Shown here: positions 9,206 through 16,761 of the stretch, in pieces
Layout of the letters: each line of letters starts with the position of its first letter
Numbering within the stretch: the first letter of the stretch is position 1
DNA from: Jiella marina
GTDB taxonomy: Bacteria > Pseudomonadota > Alphaproteobacteria > Rhizobiales > Rhizobiaceae
Direction: 5' to 3'
Length of the DNA stretch: 64,000 nucleotides
NCBI RefSeq assembly: GCF_024359545.1
Contig: NZ_JAKQZG010000001.1
Span: 558,001-622,000, forward strand
Translations under genes and position numbers: made by a program
Notes under the pieces: generated by a model
What the model was told of the DNA's origin: nothing
Seen by the model: the letters and a program-made list of their open reading frames with translations, nothing else
Databases searched by the model: none

Positions 9206-10363
9206 TCATTCAAAAACAATTCGGGGCGCCTCCGTCTTCGCCCCGGCGGAATCGAGTTCGGCGAGAACCTGCGCCGCGATGTCGCGGTAGGATTTCGCAT
9301 GGGGACCATCCGGCTCCACGGCCACGACAGGACGCCCGGAATCGGAACTCTCGCGAATCGCCATTTCGATCGGCACCTCGCCCAAGAATGGGACGCCAAG
9401 CCGTTCGGCCTCGGATTTCGCGCCGCCATGGCCGAAAATGTCATAGCGCTTGCCGGTATCGGGAGCCACGAAATAGCTCATGTTTTCGACGATACCGAGA
9501 ACCGGCACGTCCACCTTGCGGAACATGGCGAGGCCCTTGCGGGCGTCGATCAAGGCCAGGTCCTGCGGCGTCGAAACGATCACGGCGCCTGCAAGCGGCA
9601 CCTGCTGTGCCATGGTCAGCTGCGCGTCGCCCGTTCCCGGCGGCATGTCGACGACGAGAATGTCGAGCTCGCCCCATTCGACCTCGCGCAGCATCTGGGT
9701 GAGCGCCGACATGACCATCGGTCCGCGCCAGATCATCGGCGTTTCCTCGTCGACCAGAAGTCCCATGGACATGGCCTTGAGGCCGTAGGCTTCGAGCGGA
9801 ATGATCGTGCGGCCGCCCGCCGAACTCGGCTTGTCCCGGAGCGCCAGAAGCTTGGGGATGGAAGGGCCGTAAATGTCCGCGTCGAGGATGCCGACCTTCA
9901 GACCGAGAGCCGACAGGCCGAGCGCCAGATTGACGGCCGTGGTCGACTTGCCGACGCCGCCCTTGCCCGATGCCACGGCGATGATCTTCTCGATGCCCGG
10001 GACGCCGGCCTTGCCCGGCCCCTGTCGGCGACCCTGCGGGGCGGCGGGCCCCTGCCCCTGCGGGGGTGCGGAGGGACGAGGCGCGCTCTGCCGCGGGGCC
10101 GAACTGCCGGCGGTCTTCTCAGCCGTCAACGCAACCATCGCCTTGGTGACGCCGTCGAGCGTGGCGACCTGCTGTTCGATGCGACGACAGAAGGGCTCGA
10201 AGAGCTGAGCCTGATCAGCGGGAACGGTCAGCGAGAAGAACGCCTTGCCATCGGCAATGAAGATGTCGGAGACGATTCCGCGCGAGACGACGTCCTGCTT
10301 GCCGTCCGGGGCCTCCATGGTCTTCAGGATTTCGAGAATGCGCGTCTTCAATTCGTCTGCCAA
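9206..10363 (-). CDS. mrp: Mrp/ApbC-family Fe-S cluster carrier ATPase
   Basis: A 385-residue cytoplasmic protein. Residues 1-85 form the MIP18-like (DUF59) domain, followed by a Pro/Gln/Gly linker. A MinD-like P-loop domain then has the deviant Walker A GKGGVGKS, the switch segment DADIYGPSIPKLL and the MPPGTGDAQLT motif, all diagnostic of Mrp/NBP35. Known family members carry and transfer [4Fe-4S] clusters. Here the usual CxxC in the VENMSYF region reads APDTG, so the paired cysteines are absent; I believe many alphaproteobacterial homologues also lack them. It is divergent from the HugZ-like gene and upstream of dppA. Confidence 0.92.
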   Translation of the reverse strand: MADELKTRILEILKTMEAPDGKQDVVSRGIVSDIFIADGKAFFSLTVPADQAQLFEPFCRRIEQQVATLDGVTKAMVALTAEKTAGSSAPRQSAPRPSAPPQGQGPAAPQGRRQGPGKAGVPGIEKIIAVASGKGGVGKSTTAVNLALGLSALGLKVGILDADIYGPSIPKLLALRDKPSSAGGRTIIPLEAYGLKAMSMGLLVDEETPMIWRGPMVMSALTQMLREVEWGELDILVVDMPPGTGDAQLTMAQQVPLAGAVIVSTPQDLALIDARKGLAMFRKVDVPVLGIVENMSYFVAPDTGKRYDIFGHGGAKSEAERLGVPFLGEVPIEMAIRESSDSGRPVVAVEPDGPHAKSYRDIAAQVLAELDSAGAKTEAPRIVFE

Positions 10364-10597
10364 AGCGGGAACTCCACGATCATCTGGATCTTGCGGCCAT
10401 CGTCGCAGTGGCCGTCTGCAAATGCTGCGCCAGATATGGCCATCCTGCCGAGGATTTCAGCCACATGGGTATCGACGCAAGCAAAGAGACGGCAATTTTT
10501 ACGCCCACCGTTTCCGACAGCCGCCTGTCGCCTAGACTACGTTGCACCAGACAGGCCATTGCATGAGACCGAATGTTCGCCGACCCGCGTGAGTGTG

Positions 10598-11428
10598 ATG
10601 ATGAAATCCGATCAAGCGAGTGAACCGCAGGCCGCGCCGCGAGGCCCCGCCGGTTCCGAAGGCGCGAAAGACGGCTCCCCCGGGCCTGCAGCAGCTCCGG
10701 GGCTCTTGCAGCCCGTCGACGAGCACAGCAGAGAATTGGCAAGATCGTTGCTACGCGCCGCACGGGATGGTGCGCTGGCCGTCAAGCGACCATCCGACGG
10801 CGTTCCGGCCGCGAGCCGGACGCTTTTGGCGACGGACTTCCTGGGCCGCCCCGTGATCCTGATTTCGGGCCTGTCCCTGCACAGCCAGGCACTGGAGGCG
10901 GACGCGCGATGCTCGATCCTCGTCGGGCGAACCGGGAAGGGCGATCCCCTCGCCCATCCCCGGATGACGATCTTCGCAACCGCCCGGGCCGTGCCACGAG
11001 ATGCACCGGAGTTCGCGGAACTGCGTGAGCGGTTCCTCGACCGCCATCCGAAGGCCGAGCTCTATGTCGACTTTCCCGATTTCCGCTTCATGCGGCTCGA
11101 GCCGATGGACGCGTTACTGAATGGCGGCTTCGGGAAAGCCTATGAACTTTCAGCCAGCGATCTTCTCGACGAAGCGGAACCCAACCTGCCCGCAGCCGCC
11201 AAGCGCGCCCGCGACCACATGAACGAAGACCATGGCGATGCGGTCGATGCGATCGCCGCGCGGCATGGCGCGAGCGAGACAGGATGGAAAATCGCCACGG
11301 TCGACCGGCGCGGTTTCGAGGTCGCGCGGCGCGACCAGCTTCTAAGGGTGGAGTTCCTTTCCGACCCCGCCGGCGAAAGCGGTTATCGGAAAGCCTTCGT
11401 CGAACTCCTCCGCGCCCGATCGGACTAG
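10598..11428 (+). CDS. HugZ-like pyridoxamine 5'-phosphate oxidase-fold / DUF2470 protein
   Basis: A 276-residue protein. The N-terminal 40 residues are Pro/Ala/Gly-rich. Residues 45-170 form a split-barrel FMN-binding-like domain. The C-terminal DUF2470 domain carries RDHMNEDHGDAV, typical of HugZ-type proteins that bind or degrade heme. The open frame continues far upstream, but that part is antisense to mrp. Two adjacent ATG codons at 10598 and 10601, beyond the mrp start, give a sensible N-terminus. It is divergent from mrp across about 235 bases. Heme oxygenase activity is not shown here, as many members are annotated only as pyridoxamine 5'-phosphate oxidase-related. Confidence 0.8.
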   Translation: MMKSDQASEPQAAPRGPAGSEGAKDGSPGPAAAPGLLQPVDEHSRELARSLLRAARDGALAVKRPSDGVPAASRTLLATDFLGRPVILISGLSLHSQALEADARCSILVGRTGKGDPLAHPRMTIFATARAVPRDAPEFAELRERFLDRHPKAELYVDFPDFRFMRLEPMDALLNGGFGKAYELSASDLLDEAEPNLPAAAKRARDHMNEDHGDAVDAIAARHGASETGWKIATVDRRGFEVARRDQLLRVEFLSDPAGESGYRKAFVELLRARSD

Positions 11429-11501
11429 CCCATTCTCAAAGTCGCCTCCGGTCCGCGAGCCGATCGCCAACCCAGTCAGAGGTCTCGAGGCACTGCCGAC
11501 A

Positions 11502-11807
11502 TTACAGGTCATAGCCTTCCGGGCAATCGGCAACGAAGCGCCTGCTCGTTCCGGCGCGGCGGTAGACGCAGCGCCCGGGCGAGGTTGCCGACTGACCGAT
11601 GACCGTATCGCCGGGCTCCACCACTGGCGCCGGCACCTGACCAAGCTGATAGGGCGAGGTTTCTGCGCTCTCCAAGCCGAACACGGCACCGAAGACCGGT
11701 GGCAGCTGTCCATTGGAACTCGTGCAGCCACTCATGCCGAGTAAAGCGCCGAAAAGAGCGACGAGGATCGACGCGCGATGCATTTTGGCCGTTGTGTCGC
11801 CCTTCAA
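11502..11807 (-). CDS. Small lipoprotein with C-terminal CxYR...DCPxGY motif
   Basis: A 101-residue protein with a signal peptide and lipobox (LGMSGC), so predicted to be lipid-anchored in the envelope. The start at 11807 is a TTG with a GGAGGGG site 7 bases upstream. An ATG at 11783 gives a more typical 20-residue signal but has poorer spacing, so the start is uncertain. The end (CVYRRAG ... DCPEGY) closely resembles that of the next lipoprotein (CRYRDRYG ... DECPAGY), suggesting a shared fold, perhaps closed by the two cysteines. No named function recognised. Confidence 0.65.
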   Translation of the reverse strand: MKGDTTAKMHRASILVALFGALLGMSGCTSSNGQLPPVFGAVFGLESAETSPYQLGQVPAPVVEPGDTVIGQSATSPGRCVYRRAGTSRRFVADCPEGYDL

Positions 11808-11842
11808 AGCTGTTCCCCTCCATCAAGACATCCCGAAGCCAA

Positions 11843-11874
11843 CAAAAAAAGCCCCGCCTTTGCAAAGCGGGGCT
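11843..11874 (-). terminator. Rho-independent terminator of the glycine-zipper lipoprotein gene
   Basis: Read on the minus strand, AGCCCCGC and GCGGGGCT pair around TTTGCAAAG, and a run of seven T follows. It sits about 50 bases after the stop of the gene ending at 11920. This is one of the clearest intrinsic terminators in the window. Confidence 0.9.
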
Positions 11875-11919
11875 GTCTCGTCATCCTGCGCCAGTCTGGC
11901 CAACGGCGCCAAGGGTCGA

Positions 11920-12216
11920 TTAGTAACCGGCCGGGCACTCGTCCACATAGACGTTGCCGTAACGGTCGCGATAGCGGCAATAGCCTTCCCGCTGGTTGGA
12001 GCGGCCGATGACGTTACCGGCAACAGCGCCCACGCCAGCACCGATCGCCGCGCCAACAAGCGTCGATTCAGTGTCGCCGCCGGCGAGCTGGCCGATGCCG
12101 GCACCGATCGCACCGCCCGCAAGCGCGCCGGTGCCGGTCGCGCGATCTTCGGCGGTGCATCCAGCCGCAACAACCGTCAACGCGGTGACGATGGCGATCG
12201 AAGTTTTACGAAACAT
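11920..12216 (-). CDS. Glycine-zipper outer-membrane lipoprotein
   Basis: A 98-residue protein. A signal peptide ends in the lipobox VAAGC (Cys20). Residues 28-70 are a glycine zipper, with repeated Gly-Ala-x-x-Gly-x-Gly spacing as in the YMGG/17-kDa antigen group, which inserts as helical hairpins in the outer membrane. The end CRYRDRYG ... DECPAGY is shared with the neighbouring lipoprotein at 11502-11807. It has its own terminator (11843-11874) and an 8-bp palindrome about 32 bases before its start. An envelope structural or stress role is likely but not shown. Confidence 0.75.
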   Translation of the reverse strand: MFRKTSIAIVTALTVVAAGCTAEDRATGTGALAGGAIGAGIGQLAGGDTESTLVGAAIGAGVGAVAGNVIGRSNQREGYCRYRDRYGNVYVDECPAGY

Positions 12217-12247
12217 GTGCTATCTCACTTTTACTCGTGATGTCCCC

Positions 12248-12268
12248 AATGCCTACACTATAGGCATT
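12248..12268. promoter_or_regulatory. 8-bp inverted repeat upstream of glycine-zipper lipoprotein
   Basis: AATGCCTA (12248-12255) and TAGGCATT (12261-12268) are perfect reverse complements around a 5-base centre containing TATAG-like sequence on the minus strand. Placed 32-52 bases before the lipoprotein start at 12216, it could be an operator over the promoter or a 5' leader hairpin. Confidence 0.35.
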
Positions 12269-12331
12269 TGAAATGTCCTGCCACCCTGCGCGGCCCAAGA
12301 ACTCCACAGGAAACGCCTGTCTGACCACCGT

Positions 12332-12622
12332 TCAGCGTGCAGCGACGAGTTGCGGCTCGGCGTCGAATGTGATCTTCAGCCGTCCCGAGGGCGTGATCGA
12401 CCAGTCGAGCGTCGCCGATTGCTCGAAGACTTCCTCGCTCACTTCCTTGCAGGCTCCGAAGACGCGCTCGTCGGTCGACCCGCTCATCCGGATCTGGATG
12501 GGCAAATCGCGACGGCATTCCGCGACGTTCTCATAGGCTGGAACCGGTACGGGGACTTCCTTACACACGGAAATGTCGCCCGAGCATCCGACCAGCAACA
12601 TGAATGCAGCAATGTGTTCCAT
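12332..12622 (-). CDS. Small cysteine-containing lipoprotein, unknown function
   Basis: A 96-residue protein. The start at 12622 is favoured by an AGGAGAGG ribosome site 5 bases upstream; an ATG further upstream lacks one. The short hydrophobic N-terminus ends in a lipobox-like LLVGC (Cys13), and there are three more cysteines (SVCKE, AECRR, GACKE). The C-terminal half alternates charged and hydrophobic residues like a small beta domain. It resembles no family I can name. The flanking lipoprotein genes are on the same strand but appear separately transcribed. Confidence 0.6.
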   Translation of the reverse strand: MEHIAAFMLLVGCSGDISVCKEVPVPVPAYENVAECRRDLPIQIRMSGSTDERVFGACKEVSEEVFEQSATLDWSITPSGRLKITFDAEPQLVAAR

Positions 12623-13036
12623 GTTCACCTCTCCTGTGTCGCTCAAATGCCTCAAACTTGCCTTAGTTCCGTGCCGACATGGATCGCTATGTCACGTTCG
12701 CGTGAACCTTACTAAGCGTAAACCATTTCCACGTGGCGGCAAGCGCCATTTCAGCCTGCGGTTAATGATGCCCGCGGAGGCAGTTGCGTTTCCGGCTCTG
12801 GGCCGGGTCCCGAATTGCAGTGTGGAAATGCCAGAGTGGTTTTTTGAAGCTGGCTAGCGCTGGATTTCAGTCCTGCGGCGCAGGACGTCGCACGGCGGCG
12901 ACCTCTCCAGGTGAGCCCTCAGTGAGACCGGTCGCGCTATTCCGGCGCACGGATCCTCGACCGATCCGCTTCGGACCTTCACTGCACACATGTGGGATAG
13001 GAATGGGGAGCGACCGTTCAGGACGAAGCGGTGGCT
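12623..13036. other. Intergenic region without recognisable gene
   Basis: About 410 bases separate the lipoprotein gene at 12622 from the histidine kinase stop. The first 100 bases must hold the lipoprotein promoter (minus strand). Short open frames on both strands lack ribosome sites and plausible protein composition. I see no tRNA-like fold or strong hairpin. Confidence 0.4.
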
Positions 13037-14149
13037 CTACTTCTTGTCGGACCCAGCTTGGGATTGCGCGCCTTCCGAGCCCGGCACGATGACCTCGTAT
13101 TGCGATTCCGGAACGACAAGCGTGTAGCGGATGCCCTCTGGCAGATATTCCAGCTTGGCTTCACCACCCACGGCGTTCGGAACGATACGCTCCAAGGTCG
13201 ACGTTCCAAAGCGCGCGTCGCGCTCGGCTTTCACGCGGGGGCCATTGCGCTCCTGCCAGACGACCACGAGAGCCTCCTCGCCATTCCGCTCCTCGAAGCG
13301 TGCTCGAATGGCGACCATTCCGCCCGGAACCGACAAGGACCCATAGGACGCCGCATTAACCGCGAGCTCGTGAAGCGCCAGTCCGACATGCAGCGACGCT
13401 GTCGGCGAGAGATAGACGTCGACCGGATCGAAATCGATCTGCTGCAGTCCTTCGGGCGCGTAGCGTTCGACCTGCATGGTCACGAGGCTGGCGAGGTCGG
13501 CACCGCGCCAGTCGGCGTCGGTCACAATATCCTGGGAATAGGACAGCGACTGGATACGCCCTCGGAACCGCACGAGGAATTCCGGCACGGTCAGGGAGTG
13601 ACGCGCGGTCTGGCTCGCGAGGCTCTGAATGATGGCAAGCAGATTTTTCGAGCGATGGGACAACTCCCGAAGAAGCGTGCGCAAGGTCTCTTCGCGTCGT
13701 TTCTGATCGGTGATGTCGAAGGAGGTGCCGATGATCCCGCAGATCTGACCGTTCTCGTCCCGGTCCACATCGACGCAGATATCAAACCAGCGAACGCTGG
13801 TTCCGCGGCTGATCGACATTTCATAGCGGATCGAGCGGTGCGTCTCCAGCACCTGGCGCTTCATCTCTGTCGAGCGTTCGGCAGCGGCGCCCGAAAGAAT
13901 GTCGGCGTCGACACTTCCCTCACGAGCCTCGGCCAGCCATGAACGACCGGCATTGCATACCCAAGAGTATCGCAAGTCCAAATCTTGCGTGAACACGGAC
14001 ATCTCCGTGTTTCCGATCGCCCGCAAGACTTTCTTTGCCAACATTTCGCGACACTCAAACTCGATGAAGGCAGCTGCCTGACCCTGCCAATTGCCATGCC
14101 TCTCTTCTTGAAACGCGACAGGGCAGCCGCTGATCTGGTTCATGACCAT
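13037..14149 (-). CDS. PAS-domain HWE-type sensor histidine kinase (candidate PhyR kinase)
   Basis: A 370-residue soluble kinase with no membrane helix. Residues 40-150 are a PAS domain ending in GTSFDITDQKRREE. The phosphoacceptor box RELSHRSKNLL (His165) is followed by an HWE/HisKA_2 ATPase domain with HELAVNAASYG, a WQERNGP strand and a GTSTLERIVPNAVGG end. HWE/HisKA_2 kinases are the usual partners of PhyR. It lies 207 bases downstream of phyR on the same strand, so it is a strong candidate to sense an internal signal and feed phosphate to PhyR. The PAS domain lacks an obvious LOV cysteine motif (NCRFLQ), so light sensing is not supported. Confidence 0.88.
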   Translation of the reverse strand: MVMNQISGCPVAFQEERHGNWQGQAAAFIEFECREMLAKKVLRAIGNTEMSVFTQDLDLRYSWVCNAGRSWLAEAREGSVDADILSGAAAERSTEMKRQVLETHRSIRYEMSISRGTSVRWFDICVDVDRDENGQICGIIGTSFDITDQKRREETLRTLLRELSHRSKNLLAIIQSLASQTARHSLTVPEFLVRFRGRIQSLSYSQDIVTDADWRGADLASLVTMQVERYAPEGLQQIDFDPVDVYLSPTASLHVGLALHELAVNAASYGSLSVPGGMVAIRARFEERNGEEALVVVWQERNGPRVKAERDARFGTSTLERIVPNAVGGEAKLEYLPEGIRYTLVVPESQYEVIVPGSEGAQSQAGSDKK

Positions 14150-14356
14150 GCATGCGGTTCACGAGACAGCCCAAAGCCAATGCGGCCGGACGAAGGAAGT
14201 TCCGTAGCCGCGACCGAAAACACCCTGCCCGACCTGTCTCGCCGCGGCGGTATCGGCCAGCCCGCTCCGCTTCAGTGCTTTCGGGACGCGCAGCAAGCCG
14301 ACTTCCCTGAGAGGCCCGCGTGAGCGGGGTCACCGGCTGGCGTTCCCCGTCATCAG

Positions 14357-15151
14357 TCAGGCCGCGGCCTTGTTATCGCTCTCGAAGAAAAGCGCCTGGC
14401 TGATCAGGGCCTTGACCATGTCCGGATTGAACGGCTTCGTCACCAGGAAGGTCGGCTCCGGCCGCTCGCCCGTCAACAGACGCTCCGGAAAGGCGGTGAT
14501 GAAGATGACCGGGACAGAGACTTTCGAGAGGATATCGTTCACCGCGTCGATCCCCGAACTTCCGTCGGCCAACTGAATATCAGCCAGGACCATTCCCGGG
14601 CTCTGCTCGTCAAATAAGGAGAGCGCTTCCTTGTGGGTCCTTGCGATGCCGGTCACCCGATGACCGAGGCTTTCGACCATCTGCTCGATGTCCATCGCGA
14701 TCAGCGGCTCGTCCTCGATGATCATGATGTCGGTGGAAACCTGCCGCCCGATATCCGAGCCCGCCTGATCGATCATCTCCGAGAAGCGCGCCTCGTCGAC
14801 GTTAAGGATCAATGCCGCTTCCTCGGTCGTGAACCCTTCCACCGCGACGAGCAGGAATGCCTGACGCGGGAGCGGCGCGATGGCCTTTAAATTCTTAGCC
14901 GCCTTCTCTTCCCAGGCCGAGGTCGCAAGATCTTCCCGGATATTGACGTCCAGAGACTGCCAGAGCGACGAAAACAACTTGTACAAAGAGATACGCGGAG
15001 ACTGATCTTCCGGGAACAAGGACGGATCGGCGATCAACGCCTCCAAGACCGCCGCAACATAGGCATCACCACTGGCCTGCGAACCCGTTAAAGCCCGAGA
15101 ATAGCGACGCAGGTATGGAATATGCGGCGCTATGCGGGATGACATTGACAT
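14357..15151 (-). CDS. phyR: General stress response regulator PhyR
   Basis: A 264-residue anti-anti-sigma regulator. Residues 1-135 are a sigma-like domain mimicking EcfG regions 2 and 4 (LYKLFSSLWQSL ... LPRQAFLLVAVEGFTTEEAA). Residues 138-258 are a receiver domain with acidic pocket (IIEDEPL), phosphoacceptor Asp191 (VLADIQLADG) and conserved Lys (LVTKPF). When phosphorylated, PhyR sequesters NepR and frees EcfG. The start at 15151 follows GAGGGG; an upstream GTG at 15181 is possible but less likely. A perfect EcfG promoter lies 48 bases upstream, giving positive feedback. It is divergent from nepR-ecfG. Confidence 0.95.
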   Translation of the reverse strand: MSMSSRIAPHIPYLRRYSRALTGSQASGDAYVAAVLEALIADPSLFPEDQSPRISLYKLFSSLWQSLDVNIREDLATSAWEEKAAKNLKAIAPLPRQAFLLVAVEGFTTEEAALILNVDEARFSEMIDQAGSDIGRQVSTDIMIIEDEPLIAMDIEQMVESLGHRVTGIARTHKEALSLFDEQSPGMVLADIQLADGSSGIDAVNDILSKVSVPVIFITAFPERLLTGERPEPTFLVTKPFNPDMVKALISQALFFESDNKAAA

Positions 15152-15198
15152 TGAGTTCCCCTCACGTCCAACGAACAACACATTGAGACAATCGCCTT

Positions 15199-15223
15199 AA
15201 CGCCGTCAGCTCCGGCCAGTTCC
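15199..15223 (-). promoter_or_regulatory. EcfG-dependent promoter of phyR
   Basis: On the minus strand GGAAC (15223-15219), a 16-base spacer and CGTT (15202-15199) match the alphaproteobacterial EcfG consensus exactly. The -10 element is about 48 bases before the phyR start. Confidence 0.85.
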
Positions 15224-15235
15224 CATACACGGTGT

Positions 15236-15260
15236 GGAACCGGCGGCCCGGCGAGAAGTT
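15236..15260 (+). promoter_or_regulatory. EcfG-like promoter candidate for nepR-ecfG
   Basis: GGAAC (15236-15240), a 16-base spacer and AGTT (15257-15260) on the plus strand, one base off consensus in the -10. It lies back to back with the phyR promoter, 13 bases apart, and would give a leader of about 190 bases before nepR. Confidence 0.55.
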
Positions 15261-15453
15261 TCCGCCTAAATGGTGCAAAGGCACCGTCCTGTGAAGCCCT
15301 CGGGGAATTTTGCAGGTTTCTCGACGACTCGGGTTGCGGGATCGGGTTTTGCGGTTATCTCTTGTGGCGTCTGCTGTTTTCAGGCCGAGTGTGAATGAAC
15401 CGTGTACCAAGATTTCGCCGTGGCGGCGAGCGAAAGCAGGATCGAGACTGTCG

Positions 15454-15675
15454 ATGAGCGATCGCGAGAAGGATAAGGACGTGCAGTCAAGCCAACCCCA
15501 GCGATCTCAGGCGCCCGCCTCCGGTGGAGGTGGTGGTGTGCAGGCGGCGATCGGCAAGCAGCTCAAGGCCTACTACGATGATGTGGCGAGCGAGCCCGTT
15601 CCGGACCGTTTTCTGACTTTGCTCGATGCGCTCGACAAAGCAGAGTCCGCCTCGAAATCGTCCAGCCGGGAGTAA
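15454..15675 (+). CDS. nepR: Anti-sigma factor NepR
   Basis: A 73-residue protein starting at ATG 15454 (MSDREKDKDV). The N-terminus is polar and disordered with a Ser/Gln/Gly stretch. The conserved core (IGKQLKAYYDDVASEPVPDR then FLTLLDALD) is the NepR signature that wraps around EcfG or the PhyR sigma-like domain. A longer in-frame extension exists upstream but is not protein-like. It lies 8 bases before ecfG, in the standard nepR-ecfG operon, so the anti-sigma factor and its sigma are made together. Confidence 0.93.
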   Translation: MSDREKDKDVQSSQPQRSQAPASGGGGGVQAAIGKQLKAYYDDVASEPVPDRFLTLLDALDKAESASKSSSRE

Positions 15676-15683
15676 TTCATTCC

Positions 15684-16235
15684 ATGAGTGAACAGGCTGA
15701 TTTCCGTCGCGAGTTGATCGGGATCATCCCGAACCTGCGTGCCTTCGCAACCTCGCTTACGGGTTCCTACGATCGGGCCGACGACCTCGTGCAGGAAACG
15801 CTGGTCAAAGCGTGGGACAAGCAGAGCACGTTCCAGCCCGGAACCAACATGAAGGCTTGGCTGTTCACGATTCTGCGCAACGAGTTCTACACGCAGATGC
15901 GCAAGAAGGGCCGCGAAGTGCAGGATGTGGACGGCGTGCACGCGATGCAGCTGGCCGGCCATCCGGAGCAGCAGGGTCACCTCGATCTACAGGATTTTCG
16001 GCGCGCTCTCGACCTCCTTCCGGATGACCAGCGCGAGGCGCTGATCCTGATCGGAGCCTCGGGGTTCTCTTACGAAGAGGCCGCCGAGATCTGCAAATGC
16101 GCGGTCGGAACCATCAAGAGCCGGGTCTCCCGCGCAAGGACGCGGATCGCCGAAATCCTTGGCGTCGAAGGCGACGGGGACTACGGGCCGGATTCGATCG
16201 CGTCCCAGATTATCGGCGTCGCGCCGGCAGCCTGA
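15684..16235 (+). CDS. ecfG: General stress response ECF sigma factor EcfG
   Basis: A 183-residue sigma factor. Region 2 (residues 10-75) contains DDLVQETLVKAW and the DNA-melting/-10 recognition helix. Region 4 (115-165) has LPDDQREALILIGASGFSYEEAA and the recognition helix with GTIKSRVSRART. It belongs to the ECF15 group, which reads GGAAC-N16/17-CGTT promoters. It is held inactive by NepR and released by phospho-PhyR. Several matching promoter sites within 5 kb suggest a local regulon. Confidence 0.95.
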   Translation: MSEQADFRRELIGIIPNLRAFATSLTGSYDRADDLVQETLVKAWDKQSTFQPGTNMKAWLFTILRNEFYTQMRKKGREVQDVDGVHAMQLAGHPEQQGHLDLQDFRRALDLLPDDQREALILIGASGFSYEEAAEICKCAVGTIKSRVSRARTRIAEILGVEGDGDYGPDSIASQIIGVAPAA

Positions 16236-16264
16236 ATATTTTCGCCCTCGTTACGGTCAGCATC

Positions 16265-16290
16265 GGAACCACCTCGCAGTCGCGGCGGTT
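16265..16290 (+). promoter_or_regulatory. EcfG-like promoter candidate upstream of the DUF883/holin-like pair
   Basis: GGAAC (16265-16269), a 17-base spacer and GGTT (16287-16290); one mismatch in the -10. It is 90 bases before the DUF883-like gene at 16381 and 30 bases after ecfG. Confidence 0.5.
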
Positions 16291-16380
16291 TACCGATCAC
16301 ATGGCCGGGCGACAAAACGCCGCTTCCCCAAAGCGGCCGAGTGCCACGACCAGCGAGACTGAACAGCAAACGGAAAATCC

Positions 16381-16755
16381 ATGACATCGGAAGAGATGGG
16401 CGACACCCCAAACGTCAATCCCGCAGGCGGATCCCCCCATACCCCGGGAAAGGATCCGAAGACGCAAGCCGACCGCGCCAATGTCGAGGCGCAACTGAGC
16501 CGGCTGCGCGAAGATGTGGCGTCTCTCACCGAAGCGGTGAAGTCGATGGCGACGCACGGAGCACAGGACGTCCGTCGTCAGGCTTTCGCCTTGGGCGACG
16601 ACGTCAAGGAGCGCGGCGAGTACTATGTTCGCCAAGCCCAGGACGCAGCGGCGGACCTTGAGGAAGAGGTTAGCGAGAAGATCCGTGCCGAGCCGATCAA
16701 GAGCGTGCTGATCGCCGCTGGTATCGGCTATCTGTACGCGCGTCTCTTCCGGTAG
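16381..16755 (+). CDS. DUF883-like (ElaB/YqjD type) membrane-anchored helical protein
   Basis: A 124-residue protein. The N-terminal 25 residues are polar. Residues 30-100 form a long amphipathic helix or coiled coil (QLSRLREDVASLTEAVKSMA, then RRQAFALGDDVKERG). The C-terminus has the conserved R-x-EPIKS motif followed by one membrane helix with a glycine-rich turn, ending RLFR. This is the ElaB/YqjD/DUF883 arrangement; E. coli relatives are stress-induced and bind ribosomes at the membrane. A second Met at 16396 is an alternative start. It is followed after 6 bases by a holin-like gene and preceded by an EcfG-like promoter. Confidence 0.75.
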   Translation: MTSEEMGDTPNVNPAGGSPHTPGKDPKTQADRANVEAQLSRLREDVASLTEAVKSMATHGAQDVRRQAFALGDDVKERGEYYVRQAQDAAADLEEEVSEKIRAEPIKSVLIAAGIGYLYARLFR

Positions 16756-16761
16756 TCCCTG

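Noticed and set aside
9173-10597. Upstream extension of the HugZ-like frame
   Set aside because: It runs antisense through mrp. The HugZ-like domain only begins after 10598, where adjacent ATG codons lie past the mrp start.
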